Source of the DNA: Nocardia flavorosea
GTDB taxonomy: Bacteria > Actinomycetota > Actinomycetes > Mycobacteriales > Mycobacteriaceae
DNA length: 64,000 bases
Direction: 5' to 3'
NCBI RefSeq assembly: GCF_015477805.1
Contig: NZ_JADLQL010000001.1
Span: 806,001 to 870,000, forward strand
In this document: positions 1-8,695 of the stretch, one piece after another
Layout of the letters: every line of letters starts with the position of its first letter
How positions within the stretch are numbered: the stretch's first letter is position 1
Program-made: the position numbers and the translations under genes
The notes under the pieces: generated by a model
What the model saw: the letters and a program-made list of their open reading frames with translations, nothing else
Database searches by the model: none
What the model was told of the DNA's origin: nothing

Positions 1-1315
1 CGGCCAGCGCCGCGGGCGTCGGTACGGCCGCGTCACCGACCCGTGAGTTGACCAGTGCCCCGAACACGGCCACGCCGACCGCGCTGCCGATCGACCTGGC
101 GAACATATTCGCCGACGTCACCACGCCGCGTTCGTTCCAGGAGGTGGCGGTCTGCGCGGCGATCAGAGTCGGACTGGCCACCAGGCCCATCCCGAGGCCG
201 ATCAGGAAACAGGTGGCCGCGATCTGCCCGATCGACGATCCGGCGTCGATGAACAGCGTGGCGGACGCGCCGATGGTGGCGAGAACACCGCCGAGGACGG
301 CAGTGAAGCGGAAACCGATCCGCAGGTACACCCGGCCGGATTGGGAGGCCGAGATCGGCCATCCCAGAGTGAGCGCGCCCACGGTCAGCCCACCGACCAG
401 GGCACTCGCGCCCAGCACCCCCTGGGTGAAGGTCGGGACGTAGGAAGTCAGGCCGAGCAGAAGCGCGCCGACCAGTAGCGAGATCGCCGAACTCGCCAGC
501 ACCACTCGCCGGGTGAAAAGCCACAACGGCAGGATCGGATTCGCGGCCCGGCGCTCCACGAGGACGAACACCACCAGCGCGGCCACGCCGCCGGCGAAGA
601 TCCCGATACCGGCCGGCGAACCCCACGCCCACGACCGGCCGCCTTCGAGCAGGCCCAGGATCACCGCTCCCGCGCCGGTGGTCAGCAGGATCGCGCCGGG
701 ATAGTCGAGGCGGGTCCGCTGCCGGGGCACGGTTTCGGTGAAATGGCGGGCCAGCATCCAGGCCGCCCAGGCCGATAGCGGCAGATTGATCAGGAATATC
801 CAGCGCCAGCCGAGGTAGTCGGCGAATACCCCGCCGAGCAGGGGCCCGGCCACCGAGGACAGGGCCCAGACTCCGGCGATATATCCCTGGGCTTTCGCGC
901 GTTCGGCGAGGGTGTAGATATCGCCGGCGATGGTCATGGTCATCGGCTGGATGGCGCCCGCGCCGATGCCCTGGATTCCCCGGAAAACGATGAGCCACAT
1001 CATGTTCCCGGCAAGCCCGCACAGCAGCGAACCGAGCGCGAATACCGCGATACCGAACAGGATCACCGGTTTGCGGCCCACCATATCCGCGACCTTGCCG
1101 TAGATGGGCACGGTGACCGCCTGCGCGAGCAGGTAGATGGAGAACAGCCAGGGGAACTGAGCGAAACCGCCGAGGCTCGAGGTGATGGAGAGCACCGCGG
1201 TCGCGATGATCGTCGAATCGAGCGCGATCAGCCCGGTGGCAAGCATCAGGGAGCCGAGTATCGCGCCGCGGTCGGAGCGAAGCCCAACGCCGGCCTTTGC
1301 GGTATCCGCCACCAC
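1..1315 (-). CDS. MFS drug-efflux transporter, DHA2/EmrB-QacA type (C-terminus beyond window)
   Basis: Inner-membrane drug:H+ antiporter of the 14-helix EmrB/QacA family (family assignment). About 438 residues are visible. TM1 carries the D1-like motif LIALDSTIIATAV, the loop after TM2 the motif-A sequence GKVADMVGRKP (about residues 73-83), and TM5 the antiporter motif C GVWALSSVAGPLLGG (about 148-162). Repeated hydrophobic helices follow to the window edge, where the frame is still open, so the C-terminal helices lie outside. The start is the GTG at 1315, 7 bases after a GAGGAG ribosome-binding site; a second GTG follows immediately. No adjacent regulator is visible on this side. The substrate cannot be deduced. 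Confidence 0.9.
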   Translation of the reverse strand, partial: MVADTAKAGVGLRSDRGAILGSLMLATGLIALDSTIIATAVLSITSSLGGFAQFPWLFSIYLLAQAVTVPIYGKVADMVGRKPVILFGIAVFALGSLLCGLAGNMMWLIVFRGIQGIGAGAIQPMTMTIAGDIYTLAERAKAQGYIAGVWALSSVAGPLLGGVFADYLGWRWIFLINLPLSAWAAWMLARHFTETVPRQRTRLDYPGAILLTTGAGAVILGLLEGGRSWAWGSPAGIGIFAGGVAALVVFVLVERRAANPILPLWLFTRRVVLASSAISLLVGALLLGLTSYVPTFTQGVLGASALVGGLTVGALTLGWPISASQSGRVYLRIGFRFTAVLGGVLATIGASATLFIDAGSSIGQIAATCFLIGLGMGLVASPTLIAAQTATSWNERGVVTSANMFARSIGSAVGVAVFGALVNSRVGDAAVPTPAALA

Positions 1316-1539
1316 CGGCGTACTCCTCTCCTCGGACAACAGACAGGCCAACACGGCCGTCCGGTCACGCTATTCCCGCACCGCCCGGCCCGGCGCCGGG
1401 ATTTCCACATAGTGGAAGAGTTGCTGCCGCGATACCGGCGGAAACCGGCTTGTGCCGCGACGCAACAGCGTCGCGGCACCCCTGTGAGGGCCCACAGATA
1501 CCCTGTGCCGCAGCACAACCCGCGGCTAGCATCCGCGGA

Positions 1540-2058
1540 ATGACGAAATCGACAGCCGTCCCGGGCAGCCTCGTTCGCCACCGGCTGCTGTGGTGCGTTC
1601 TCGCCGCCGCGCTCGGGACCGGAGCCTGCGGACCGGCGGATGTCACGGATCCGGCCGCGGTATGGGACCCCTGTGACCTGCCCGCCGATCTGATCGCCGA
1701 GGCCGGGTTCCCGGCCGGATCGCAACGCCGGGATGTCGCCGCGGAGCCGGGCTGGGCGGGGTGTGGCTGGAGCAGCGGCGAGGCCGTGGTGCGGGTGCTG
1801 TTCACCACCGCCGGGTCCCCGGCGGACGTAGGCGGCGCCGGTGCCACCCACACCGAGATCACCGTGGCGGACCGAGCCGGGCAGCGAGTGCAGCCGGCAG
1901 CCGCCGATCCCGCGGTGACTTGCACGGTGGTATTGCCCACCGAGGACGGCGGCCTTATCCGGGTCCGGCTGGACAGCGCCGGCCCCGGAACCGGCGGCGA
2001 AGTATGCGGCCGGGCCGAGCGGGTGACCAGCGTCCTCGAGCCCGCGCTACCGGCCTGA
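1540..2058 (+). CDS. DUF3558-type exported lipoprotein
   Basis: Predicted lipoprotein of 172 residues, probably anchored on the outer face of the cell membrane. A basic start (residues 11-15) and hydrophobic stretch LLWCVLAAALGTGAC give a lipobox ending at Cys30. The mature part has WDPCDLP, WAGCGW, VTCTVV and VCGRAE, four further cysteines that could form two disulfides, and a C-terminal VTSVLEPALPA. This Cys/Trp layout and size fit the actinobacterial DUF3558 family (from memory). The frame is open further upstream, but ATG 1540 gives a proper signal peptide. The function of the family is unknown to me. Its upstream region is shared with the divergent MFS gene. Confidence 0.7.
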   Translation: MTKSTAVPGSLVRHRLLWCVLAAALGTGACGPADVTDPAAVWDPCDLPADLIAEAGFPAGSQRRDVAAEPGWAGCGWSSGEAVVRVLFTTAGSPADVGGAGATHTEITVADRAGQRVQPAAADPAVTCTVVLPTEDGGLIRVRLDSAGPGTGGEVCGRAERVTSVLEPALPA

Positions 2059-2087
2059 TCAGCGGATTCGACCATAGCCCGAACCAC

Positions 2088-2101
2088 TGTGACCAGTCAC
2101 A
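2088..2101. promoter_or_regulatory. Palindrome TGTGACCAGTCACA upstream of PucR-type gene
   Basis: Perfect inverted repeat TGTGAC-CA-GTCACA, 120 bases before the start of the PucR-type regulator. It resembles a CRP/GlxR site but has 4 rather than 6 bases between TGTGA and TCACA. Similar sites occur at 10929 and 52810. Binding protein unknown. Confidence 0.4.
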
Positions 2102-2220
2102 ATACGATCGACGCACCCCTTCACGGTCGTCCAGTCCAGTTCGCAAAGCGGTTCCCGGCTCGACAGGCGCTCGTTACTGTGTAGCCGCAGTCTCACCATC
2201 CGGGGGTAGAAGGAGTCAGC

Positions 2221-3438
2221 ATGACCGTCGACACGACCAGAACGAAGCTGACGCTGTCGGGACAGCCCATGTCCGCGCCACTACAGGATGTCCGCAAGCT
2301 GTCGCGCCGGATGGTGGGTCATTTCGTGGAGAACGTGGTGCCGTGCGGAACCCTGCCCGGCGACGCCATCTACGGCGATGTCACCGCGATCACCCGCACC
2401 TGCCTGGAACTCGCCGTCAGCATGCTCGACGGGCAGGACATCCCGGAGAAGACCCGGAGACTGGAGAACGCCGCCGCCGGCTGGGCGCGCGAAGGGGTGC
2501 CGATCGACACCATCCACCACGCCGTCCACGAAGGGTTCCGGCTCGGCCTGGACCTGGTCGTATCCCAGGCGACGGTGACCGACTACTCCGCTCTGGTCGA
2601 CGGGGCCAAACTCGTCGTCGAAATGCTCGACAAGATGACCGTCTGCATCTCGATGGCCTATATGCGAGAACTGCGCTCGGTGGTCAGCGAACACCATACG
2701 GCCGTGCATACGCTCACCTCGGCACTACTGGGCGGGCACAGCACCTCCACCATGGCCCGCGAATGCGGTATCGAGATCGCCCCCGCATATGTCGTTCTGG
2801 CGGTGGCGATTCCGGCTCATTCCGACGAAACCGTTCCCGCGCTCGACGGCAAAGTGGTGGCGCGGCGCAAACTGCGCCGGGTCCAGGCGGAACTCGCGAC
2901 CCGCTGCACCGACGCGGCGTTGTCGCTGCTGAGCGTGGACGGTGGCACCGTCCTGTTGCCGGCCGAAACGCTGAGTGCCGAACAGCTCGACGAGTTGATC
3001 CCGCACCTGTCGCGGGCGGCGCAGGTGCCGATCAGTGCCGCGATGGTGGAATCGCCTACCGCCGATATCCCCGCCGCCGCGGACCAGGCCCATGAGCTGC
3101 TGGATATGGTGCAGCGGCTCGAATGCGTGCCCGGGCTCTACCGGTTCGACGATATGGCATTGGAATACCAGCTCACCCGTCCCGGGCCGGGCCGGGAGTA
3201 CCTCGGTTCACTGCTCGATCCGCTCGACGATCACCCGGAGTTGCTCGAAACGCTGCAGCGCCATATCTCCAACAACCTCAATCGCCAGCGCACGGCCCGG
3301 CTCATGCATATTCACACCAACACCATCGACTACCGGCTCAAACGCGTGGCGCAGCTGACCGGTTTCGACCCGACCCAGCCGTCGGGTCTGTGGTATCTGC
3401 GCTCCGCGCTCGTCGCGCGCAGCTACCGGGCGAGGTGA
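2221..3438 (+). CDS. PucR/CdaR-family helix-turn-helix transcriptional regulator
   Basis: Predicted cytoplasmic transcription factor of 405 residues. The N-terminal part (about 20-165) is helical and resembles the RsbRD_N-type sensor domain: WAREGVPIDTIHHAVHEG lies near residue 90. A GGDEF-like central region (about 170-300) follows. The C-terminus (about 340-395) has the PucR HTH_30 signature, RQRTARLMHIHTNTIDYRLK followed by a QLTGFDP turn. ATG 2221 is preceded by GGGGGTAGAAGGAG. The gene faces a downstream gene (3441-3905) that encodes a copy of the sensor domain alone, only 2 bases away at the stop codons. A TGTGAC-N2-GTCACA palindrome lies 120 bases upstream and could be the control site. 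Target genes unknown. Confidence 0.85.
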   Translation: MTVDTTRTKLTLSGQPMSAPLQDVRKLSRRMVGHFVENVVPCGTLPGDAIYGDVTAITRTCLELAVSMLDGQDIPEKTRRLENAAAGWAREGVPIDTIHHAVHEGFRLGLDLVVSQATVTDYSALVDGAKLVVEMLDKMTVCISMAYMRELRSVVSEHHTAVHTLTSALLGGHSTSTMARECGIEIAPAYVVLAVAIPAHSDETVPALDGKVVARRKLRRVQAELATRCTDAALSLLSVDGGTVLLPAETLSAEQLDELIPHLSRAAQVPISAAMVESPTADIPAAADQAHELLDMVQRLECVPGLYRFDDMALEYQLTRPGPGREYLGSLLDPLDDHPELLETLQRHISNNLNRQRTARLMHIHTNTIDYRLKRVAQLTGFDPTQPSGLWYLRSALVARSYRAR

Positions 3439-3440
3439 TA

Positions 3441-3905
3441 TCAGGCCGGTTCCCGGCCGCTGCGTACCTGTGCCACATAGGCGCGCGATACCGCGGCGGT
3501 CAGCGTATCCAGCACATCCACCACGAACGACCCGTCGATGCCGCCGGAGGCCGGGTCGGGTCGTTGCGACAGCGGTGAATCACGGAGGCCCAGTCCGCTT
3601 TTGACCCCTTCGTGCAAGGCGTGCTGGATCATCTCGAGCGGCACCTCCTCGCGGGCCCACCGGGCGGCCGCCACCTCCAGCCGGGCCAGCACCTGCCGGC
3701 CCGACGGATCGGAATCGTCCAGCAGCGCCAGCGCCAGCCCCAATCCGACCCGGAAGGCCGTCCCGAAATCCGCCGACGGCCGCGACGCGCTCACCACGCC
3801 CGTGCCGCGCACAGACCAGATCCGCAGCAATTCGGGGAGCTCCGGCACATCGAAGACTTCGGCGGAGTCCTCCGGTTCGGGGTCGTATTGCCCACTCGTG
3901 CACAT
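3441..3905 (-). CDS. Stand-alone PucR-type N-terminal sensor domain (no HTH)
   Basis: Protein of 154 residues without a DNA-binding domain. It aligns by eye with the sensor domain of the neighbouring PucR regulator: LGLALALLDDSDP, RLEVAAARWAREEVPLEMIQ and ALHEGVKSGL here match LELAVSMLDGQDIP, RLENAAAGWAREGVPIDTIH and AVHEGFRLGL there, and VDVLDTLTAAVSRAYVAQVR matches VEMLDKMTVCISMAYMRELR. It stops just where the regulator would enter its GGDEF-like part. ATG 3905 has a GGAGGG site 7 bases upstream; an upstream in-frame ATG at 3962 would add 19 unlike residues. It could act as a heterodimer partner or binding-site decoy for a PucR protein, but this is inference; it may simply be a truncated paralogue still under selection. 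Confidence 0.75.
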   Translation of the reverse strand: MCTSGQYDPEPEDSAEVFDVPELPELLRIWSVRGTGVVSASRPSADFGTAFRVGLGLALALLDDSDPSGRQVLARLEVAAARWAREEVPLEMIQHALHEGVKSGLGLRDSPLSQRPDPASGGIDGSFVVDVLDTLTAAVSRAYVAQVRSGREPA

Positions 3906-4143
3906 TCGTGCTCCCTCCGCCAGCGACCGACTACCGATATGGACAAACGTATAGTTATCCATGGTTCTGCGTACGACTCAACGCCCCGAGTTCGGTCCAC
4001 CTCGGAATACATCCCGCCAAAGATAGTGAAACGTCCCATCAACACATACCTGGGTATCGCGCGACCGCACGACCCGGTCGCGCCGGGGTGGCCGTGTTCC
4101 CGGTGACGCGCGCCGTAGCGCCCTCCCCGGATATGGTGCGGCA

Positions 4144-4920
4144 GTGGATACCGGTGATCTGATAGACCGCAGCAGTTCCATCGCGGAGCGGCTCACGACG
4201 ACCCAGGCGGCTCCGCCGTCCTGGTTGGTACTGGCGACCGCGATAGCGGCCCTGATCCTCGTCGGGTACGGGCCACTGTGGCGGGTGACCCGCAACGTGG
4301 TCACCATCGCACACGAGGGCGGTCACGCTGTGGTCGCCCTGTTGAGCGGTCGCCGGCTCAATGCGATCACCCTGCATTCCGATACCTCCGGGCTCACCGT
4401 CTCCAGCGGCAAGCCCTACGGCTTCGGCATGATCCTGACCGCGCTCGCCGGCTATCCGGCGCCACCGCTGGTCGGGTTGGGCTTCGCCGCCCTGCTCGGT
4501 GCCGGGCGGATCACCTTGATGCTGTGGATCGCGATCGCCGCCCTGGCCGCCATGCTGGTGATGATCCGCAACGTGTACGGCGTGGTCTCCGTAATGACCA
4601 CGGGAGCCCTGGTTTTCGTGGTGTCCTGGTTCGGCTCCGATGCGCTGCAGGCCGGTTTCGCCTATCTGGCGACCTGGCTGTTGCTGCTCGCCGGCAGTCG
4701 TCCGGTCCTGGAACTGCAGCGCACCCGGTCCCGGATGCGCGACGGCACCACCGATGCCGACCAACTGGCCCGGCTGACCCGGCTACCGGGACTGCTGTGG
4801 GTGACGATTTTCCTCGTCGTCGCTCTCGGAGCACTGGTGGCCGGCGCCGGACTCCTGCTCTCGGCGACGGCCGGCCTCTGCCTGCCGGTTCCGGGCGGGG
4901 CGGGCTGCCCGGCGAGCTGA
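4144..4920 (+). CDS. M50B-type integral membrane zinc metallopeptidase
   Basis: Membrane protein of 258 residues. A first transmembrane helix (about 24-45) leads into VVTIAHEGGHAVVALLSGR, which holds the zinc-binding HExxH motif as HEGGH near residues 56-60. Five or so more hydrophobic helices follow, including ALAGYPAPPLVGLGFAALL, where the family usually supplies extra metal and structural residues. This is the M50B-like layout of small actinobacterial peptidases, some of which are site-2-protease relatives (family knowledge). The GTG start at 4144 is the best available; its ribosome-binding site is weak. The substrate is unknown. The gene faces the siderophore-interacting reductase, with 11 bases between the stops. 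Confidence 0.75.
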   Translation: MDTGDLIDRSSSIAERLTTTQAAPPSWLVLATAIAALILVGYGPLWRVTRNVVTIAHEGGHAVVALLSGRRLNAITLHSDTSGLTVSSGKPYGFGMILTALAGYPAPPLVGLGFAALLGAGRITLMLWIAIAALAAMLVMIRNVYGVVSVMTTGALVFVVSWFGSDALQAGFAYLATWLLLLAGSRPVLELQRTRSRMRDGTTDADQLARLTRLPGLLWVTIFLVVALGALVAGAGLLLSATAGLCLPVPGGAGCPAS

Positions 4921-4931
4921 TCGCGACCCGG

Positions 4932-5708
4932 CTAGCCGGCGGTCTCGGCCTCGGCGAGTTCCTTCTTCCAGACCCGGAACCCTTCTTCGGTACGGCCGCG
5001 CCGCCAATATCCGGAGATCGACGCGAATTCGGCGGTGACCCCGCGTTCCCGGCGAATATAGGAGCGCAAATTGTGCATCACCGCCTGCGCCTCGCCGTGG
5101 ATGAATACCTGCGCCTGCCCCGGCAACCAGGGTGCGCCGCGCACCGCGGCGATCAGCGGGGCATTGTCGCCGGCCCGGTCGTCGCCGACCTCGTGCGCCG
5201 CGCCGCCGCGATGCACCCAGGTGATATCGACCAACGCCTTGGACGGCAGCGCGATCTCGTCGGACTCATCGGCGACCTCGAGGAAGACCTTCGCGGGCGC
5301 GCCCTCCGGCAGGGCTTGCACCGCAGCCGAGATCGCGGGCAGCGCGGCTTCGTCGCCGGCCAGCAGATGCCAGTCGGCGTCGGTACGCGGCGCATAGGCC
5401 CCGCCCGGACCGAAGAACGTGATCTGCTCCCCGGGCCGCACGGTGGCCGCCCACGGTCCGGCGATCCCCTCGTCACCGTGCACCACGAAATCGATGGCGA
5501 TCTCCCGCGCCGCGGTATCGACCGAACGGACGGTATAGGTTCGCATCACCTCGCCGTCGGGCCGGTCGAACAGCAGTTTCACATACGCGTCGGTGAATTC
5601 GTTCGCGGTGAAATCGTCGAAACCGGGATCGCCCAGATACACGCGGACGAGGTGTGAGCTGAGCCGCTCGGTCCGGGCCACGGTCATGGTCGTGCGTTTC
5701 CTGGCCAT
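4932..5708 (-). CDS. Siderophore-interacting protein, FAD-dependent ferric reductase
   Basis: Cytoplasmic flavin reductase of 258 residues that would release iron from imported ferric siderophores using NAD(P)H (family role). The N-terminal FAD-binding barrel contains MRTYTVRSVD, the FAD-contacting RxYT motif, and GPWAATVRPGEQITFFGPGG. The C-terminal SIP domain contains HLLAGDEAALPAISA, FIHGEAQAVMHNLRSYIRRE and the closing SGYWRRGRTEEGF signature. ATG 5708 lies 5 bases after a GAGGAGG site. An IdeR-like iron box sits 17 bases upstream of the start codon, so iron repression is very likely. The divergent neighbour is a PapA-like acyltransferase sharing this promoter region. Confidence 0.92.
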   Translation of the reverse strand: MARKRTTMTVARTERLSSHLVRVYLGDPGFDDFTANEFTDAYVKLLFDRPDGEVMRTYTVRSVDTAAREIAIDFVVHGDEGIAGPWAATVRPGEQITFFGPGGAYAPRTDADWHLLAGDEAALPAISAAVQALPEGAPAKVFLEVADESDEIALPSKALVDITWVHRGGAAHEVGDDRAGDNAPLIAAVRGAPWLPGQAQVFIHGEAQAVMHNLRSYIRRERGVTAEFASISGYWRRGRTEEGFRVWKKELAEAETAG

Positions 5709-5724
5709 CCGGCCTCCTCACTTA

Positions 5725-5738
5725 TTAGGTATACCTAA
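5725..5738. promoter_or_regulatory. IdeR/DtxR-like iron box
   Basis: Perfect palindrome TTAGGTATACCTAA in the 149-base region between the siderophore-interacting reductase and the PapA-like gene. Aligned to the IdeR consensus TTAGGTTAGSCTAACCTAA starting at 5725, I count 14 of 19 matches; the palindrome centre is shifted relative to the consensus. Being 17 bases from the reductase start, it would block that promoter under iron sufficiency. Confidence 0.75.
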
Positions 5739-5857
5739 GCAAACGTACCAGCCTCTTCGGGGCAACTGTGTAGCATCCGTCTCGTCCGCGGCGAAATATG
5801 AGGCAACGACGCCTTTTTGGGTTAATCTCTCACCAACATCCGGACAGAGGCACCACC

Positions 5858-7099
5858 ATGACCGCGGCTACCGTCATCCGACCGCTGGCTCCCAGTGAGC
5901 AGATCTTCGCCTTCAGCGAGGTTTTCGTCGGATACTGCGCGCGCGTATCCGGCCGGCTCGACACCACGGCCCTGGCCGCCGCGTACGAGGCACTGGTCAC
6001 CGCCCATCCCGTACTCGGTGCCCAGCTCGTACCCAGTGAGCCGTTCGGGCATACGCTGGTCACCTCCGGTCCACCCGCGATCGTGGTCACGGTGGCCGAC
6101 GGCAACCCGGAATTCCTGCTCACCGGTGCCGAACCGGACCAGCGACGGGCTCTCGGCTCGGTGCATGTGGTGCGATCCGCGACCGGCGCCGCCGTCACCC
6201 TGCTCGTCCACCACAGTATCGCCGACGCGACACATGCGCTGCACCTCTACCAACATCTGTGGCAGTGCTATTCGACCGCCGCCGCCGGCCGGGTCCCGGT
6301 TCTCCCACCGGCCCGGCAGCCGTTACCGGTCGAAGACCTGCTCGCGGCCCGCGGAATCACCCGCCGCCCTGTTCCCGGCCGGAGCGGGCCGGGCCGCAGC
6401 GAACCCCCGCTCCCACCACCCGACGCACTCACCACGAACCACCACGAATACCCGCCGTTGATCACTGCCCGGTGCCGGCTCAGCCGGGAGCACACCGGCG
6501 CGCTGGTGTCATTCGGGCACCGCGCCGGGGTGACCGTGCACAGCCTGGTGGCCGCGGCACTGCTGCTCACCGAATCCGAGGCCCGCCGGATACCGGTGAC
6601 CGGCCTGCAGTGTTCGTACTCGGTGGATCTACGGCACCGGGTCCGACCGCCCATCGGGCCGGCCGAGGGCACCAATGTGCTGGGTTTCGCCGGCTTCCGC
6701 CCGGCCCCCGGTGAGCAGTACACGCTCGCCACACTCGCCCGCGGGGTCCTCGACGCCTTACGAGACGGTCTCACCACCGGTTACGTCCAGCAGACTCCAC
6801 TACAACTGCCCGACACCCTGGCGGCACCACCGGCGAATCCGGTCGACACGGTGATGACCACGAACTGGGGCCGATTACCCGGCTTGTCCGGTTACGGCGT
6901 CCGGATCGACGATTTCCGCACCACCATGATCGCCAAATCCGACCCCACCGGCCGCCGCCCCCCGCAGCCGGGCGGCGGGACCAGCATCATCACCACCTAC
7001 GACGACCGACTCAGTATCGAGATCCACCATCCACCGGAATTCGCACCGGTCCAGCGTCCGCGGATCGAGCGTCTGCGCACGCTGCTCACCCGGCTCTGA
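5858..7099 (+). CDS. PapA-like acyltransferase of the condensation-domain superfamily
   Basis: Protein of 413 residues resembling polyketide-associated (PapA5-type) acyltransferases, which move acyl groups from carriers onto lipid alcohols. The catalytic HHxxxD motif is LVHHSIADATHA (HHSIAD near residues 118-123). The opening PLAPSEQIFAF resembles the usual start of this superfamily, and TTNWGRLPGLSGYGV near residue 330 corresponds to the structural DFGWG-region motif. It is too short and lacks the adenylation and carrier domains expected of a nonribosomal peptide synthetase module. ATG 5858 follows an AGAGG site. No polyketide synthase gene lies nearby. The divergent iron-boxed promoter suggests possible iron control; substrate unknown. 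Confidence 0.75.
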   Translation: MTAATVIRPLAPSEQIFAFSEVFVGYCARVSGRLDTTALAAAYEALVTAHPVLGAQLVPSEPFGHTLVTSGPPAIVVTVADGNPEFLLTGAEPDQRRALGSVHVVRSATGAAVTLLVHHSIADATHALHLYQHLWQCYSTAAAGRVPVLPPARQPLPVEDLLAARGITRRPVPGRSGPGRSEPPLPPPDALTTNHHEYPPLITARCRLSREHTGALVSFGHRAGVTVHSLVAAALLLTESEARRIPVTGLQCSYSVDLRHRVRPPIGPAEGTNVLGFAGFRPAPGEQYTLATLARGVLDALRDGLTTGYVQQTPLQLPDTLAAPPANPVDTVMTTNWGRLPGLSGYGVRIDDFRTTMIAKSDPTGRRPPQPGGGTSIITTYDDRLSIEIHHPPEFAPVQRPRIERLRTLLTRL

Positions 7100-7127
7100 A
7101 GCGAGTGTCCACGTTCGCGGCCCCGGT

Positions 7128-8462
7128 TCAGACTCCCCGCAGCGACGCCAGCTCGAGCACGGTGATATCCGAGGGTGCCGCGACCCGAACCGGTGGCCCC
7201 CAGGCCCCGGCGCCGCGGGTGACGTACAGCGCCGTCGCCCCGTACAGTTCCAGCCCTGCCACGGTCGGGTTGGCCAACCGTGCCAGCAGGTTGCCCGGCC
7301 ACAACTGTCCGCCGTGAGTATGGCCGGACAGTTGCAGATCCACGCCGTAACGCACCGAATCGTCGACCACCACCGGCTGATGGGCGAGCAGAACGCAGGC
7401 CCGTTCGGGATCCCGGCCGTCCAGCGCCGCCGCGAAATCTGGGCCGCGGCCCACGGTGGCGCCCGCGGGATCGTCGACCCCGGCGAGATCGAAATCGGGC
7501 AGGCTCACCCGATCGTTGAGCAGCACCCGCATCCCGAGCTCACCGACCCGGTCCAGCCAGGCGTCGGCGTCGGAGTAGTACTCGTGGTTGCCCGGGACGA
7601 AGTAGGTGCCGAGCCGGGCACTGAGCCCGGCCAGCGGTTCGGTTTCGGCCCGCAGATCCGCCACGCCGCCGTCGGCGAGATCGCCTACCAGGGCGATGAG
7701 ATCGGGGCGGGTCCCGTTCACCGTGCGGACCACCCTTTCACAGAACCCGCGGCCGAGCGCCGGCCCCAGATGCAGATCGCTGACCAGCGCGATCCGCAGG
7801 CCGTGCGCCTGGGCGGGAAGTTTGGCCAGCGGTACGGTGACCCGCCGTACCATCGGCCCGTCGAGCACTCCGTACGTACCGGTCCCCACCACCGCGCCCG
7901 CCGTGAGTACCGTCGCGCCCGCCGCCATCCGGGAGATGAGCACTCGCCGCGACAGCGGCTCCCGGGACGCCGTGAGTACCGGGGCAGCTGCCGACGGCCG
8001 GGGTGGCCCCCCGCTGTCCCCGACCCCTGCACCCACGGGCTCCGGCGCCGCCGCCGGTGGCGCGGCGGGACCCGGCTGCGGTGCGGCGGGAGCCGGCTGC
8101 GGTGCGGCGGGAGCCGGCTGCGGTGCGGCGGTGCCGGCGTCGCGGCGCTCCAGTGCACGCAACAGCAGCGGCCGGATGATCTCCCCCGCCAGCACACCGA
8201 TCAGGAGGTAGACGAACAGCGCGGCCCAGACGAAGCCGGGCCACACCGCCATACGCCAGAAATCCCAGGTCGCACCGGCGAACACCGCACCGAAGGAACC
8301 GCCCATCAGCACCACGCCGAGACCGAGCACCCCGGCGCCGACCGGCCGCCATATCGAGCCCGCTCGCGTGGTGTCGCGGACCAGCCGTCGCCACAGGTAC
8401 CAGTGCAACCCGGCGAGCACCACCACCGCGGCCAGCCCTGCGAGCACGGAAACTACTACCAC
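7128..8462 (-). CDS. Membrane-anchored calcineurin-like metallophosphoesterase
   Basis: Protein of 444 residues with about four N-terminal transmembrane helices (residues 1-110), a Pro/Ala linker, a further hydrophobic helix (about 175-195) and a metallophosphoesterase domain from about 215. All dinuclear-metal motifs are visible: LVSDLHLG, LVGDLADGG, FVPGNHEYY, LLAHQP and LSGHTHGGQLWPG. It resembles YkuE/YaeI-type phosphodiesterases (family memory). The linker is coded by three near-identical 21-base repeats at 8070-8132. The GTG at 8462 follows a GGGAGAGG site by 8 bases. It lies downstream of the ligase fusion in the same direction, 233 bases away. Substrate unknown. Confidence 0.88.
   Translation of the reverse strand: MVVVSVLAGLAAVVVLAGLHWYLWRRLVRDTTRAGSIWRPVGAGVLGLGVVLMGGSFGAVFAGATWDFWRMAVWPGFVWAALFVYLLIGVLAGEIIRPLLLRALERRDAGTAAPQPAPAAPQPAPAAPQPGPAAPPAAAPEPVGAGVGDSGGPPRPSAAAPVLTASREPLSRRVLISRMAAGATVLTAGAVVGTGTYGVLDGPMVRRVTVPLAKLPAQAHGLRIALVSDLHLGPALGRGFCERVVRTVNGTRPDLIALVGDLADGGVADLRAETEPLAGLSARLGTYFVPGNHEYYSDADAWLDRVGELGMRVLLNDRVSLPDFDLAGVDDPAGATVGRGPDFAAALDGRDPERACVLLAHQPVVVDDSVRYGVDLQLSGHTHGGQLWPGNLLARLANPTVAGLELYGATALYVTRGAGAWGPPVRVAAPSDITVLELASLRGV
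8070..8132. repeat. Three 21-bp direct repeats inside the metallophosphoesterase gene
   Basis: Three consecutive 21-base units (8070-8090, 8091-8111, 8112-8132) differing at one or two positions, coding an APQPAPA-type heptapeptide three times in the Pro/Ala linker. The unit is a multiple of three, so copy-number change would alter linker length without shifting the frame. Confidence 0.9.
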
Positions 8463-8695
8463 GGAGGATGCCTCTCCCTGACCGATTGCCTATGCGGATG
8501 CTGAATCTACTCGTGTCCGCTCGGCGGTCCGTGGCCCCCGTTCCTCTTGCTCGCCCCGACGGCACCGGCGGGCCGCGAGCCCGCACCCCGGCAACCCCGG
8601 ATCACACCATGTCACCGCGAATATCTTCGCTACCGGCATCTTCCGGGCATCCGCCCCTGCGCGGTGCGGTGCTCACCGCCGCTACAGCGGCCGGG

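Noticed and set aside
33..1022. Open minus-strand frame of 329 codons inside the first 1.3 kb
   Set aside because: It is Arg/Pro/Gly-rich nonsense in the wrong frame; the MFS transporter reads clearly in another minus-strand frame with all family motifs.
5858..7099. Non-ribosomal peptide synthetase condensation enzyme
   Set aside because: Length, missing carrier and adenylation domains, and the TNWG segment fit a PapA-like acyltransferase better.
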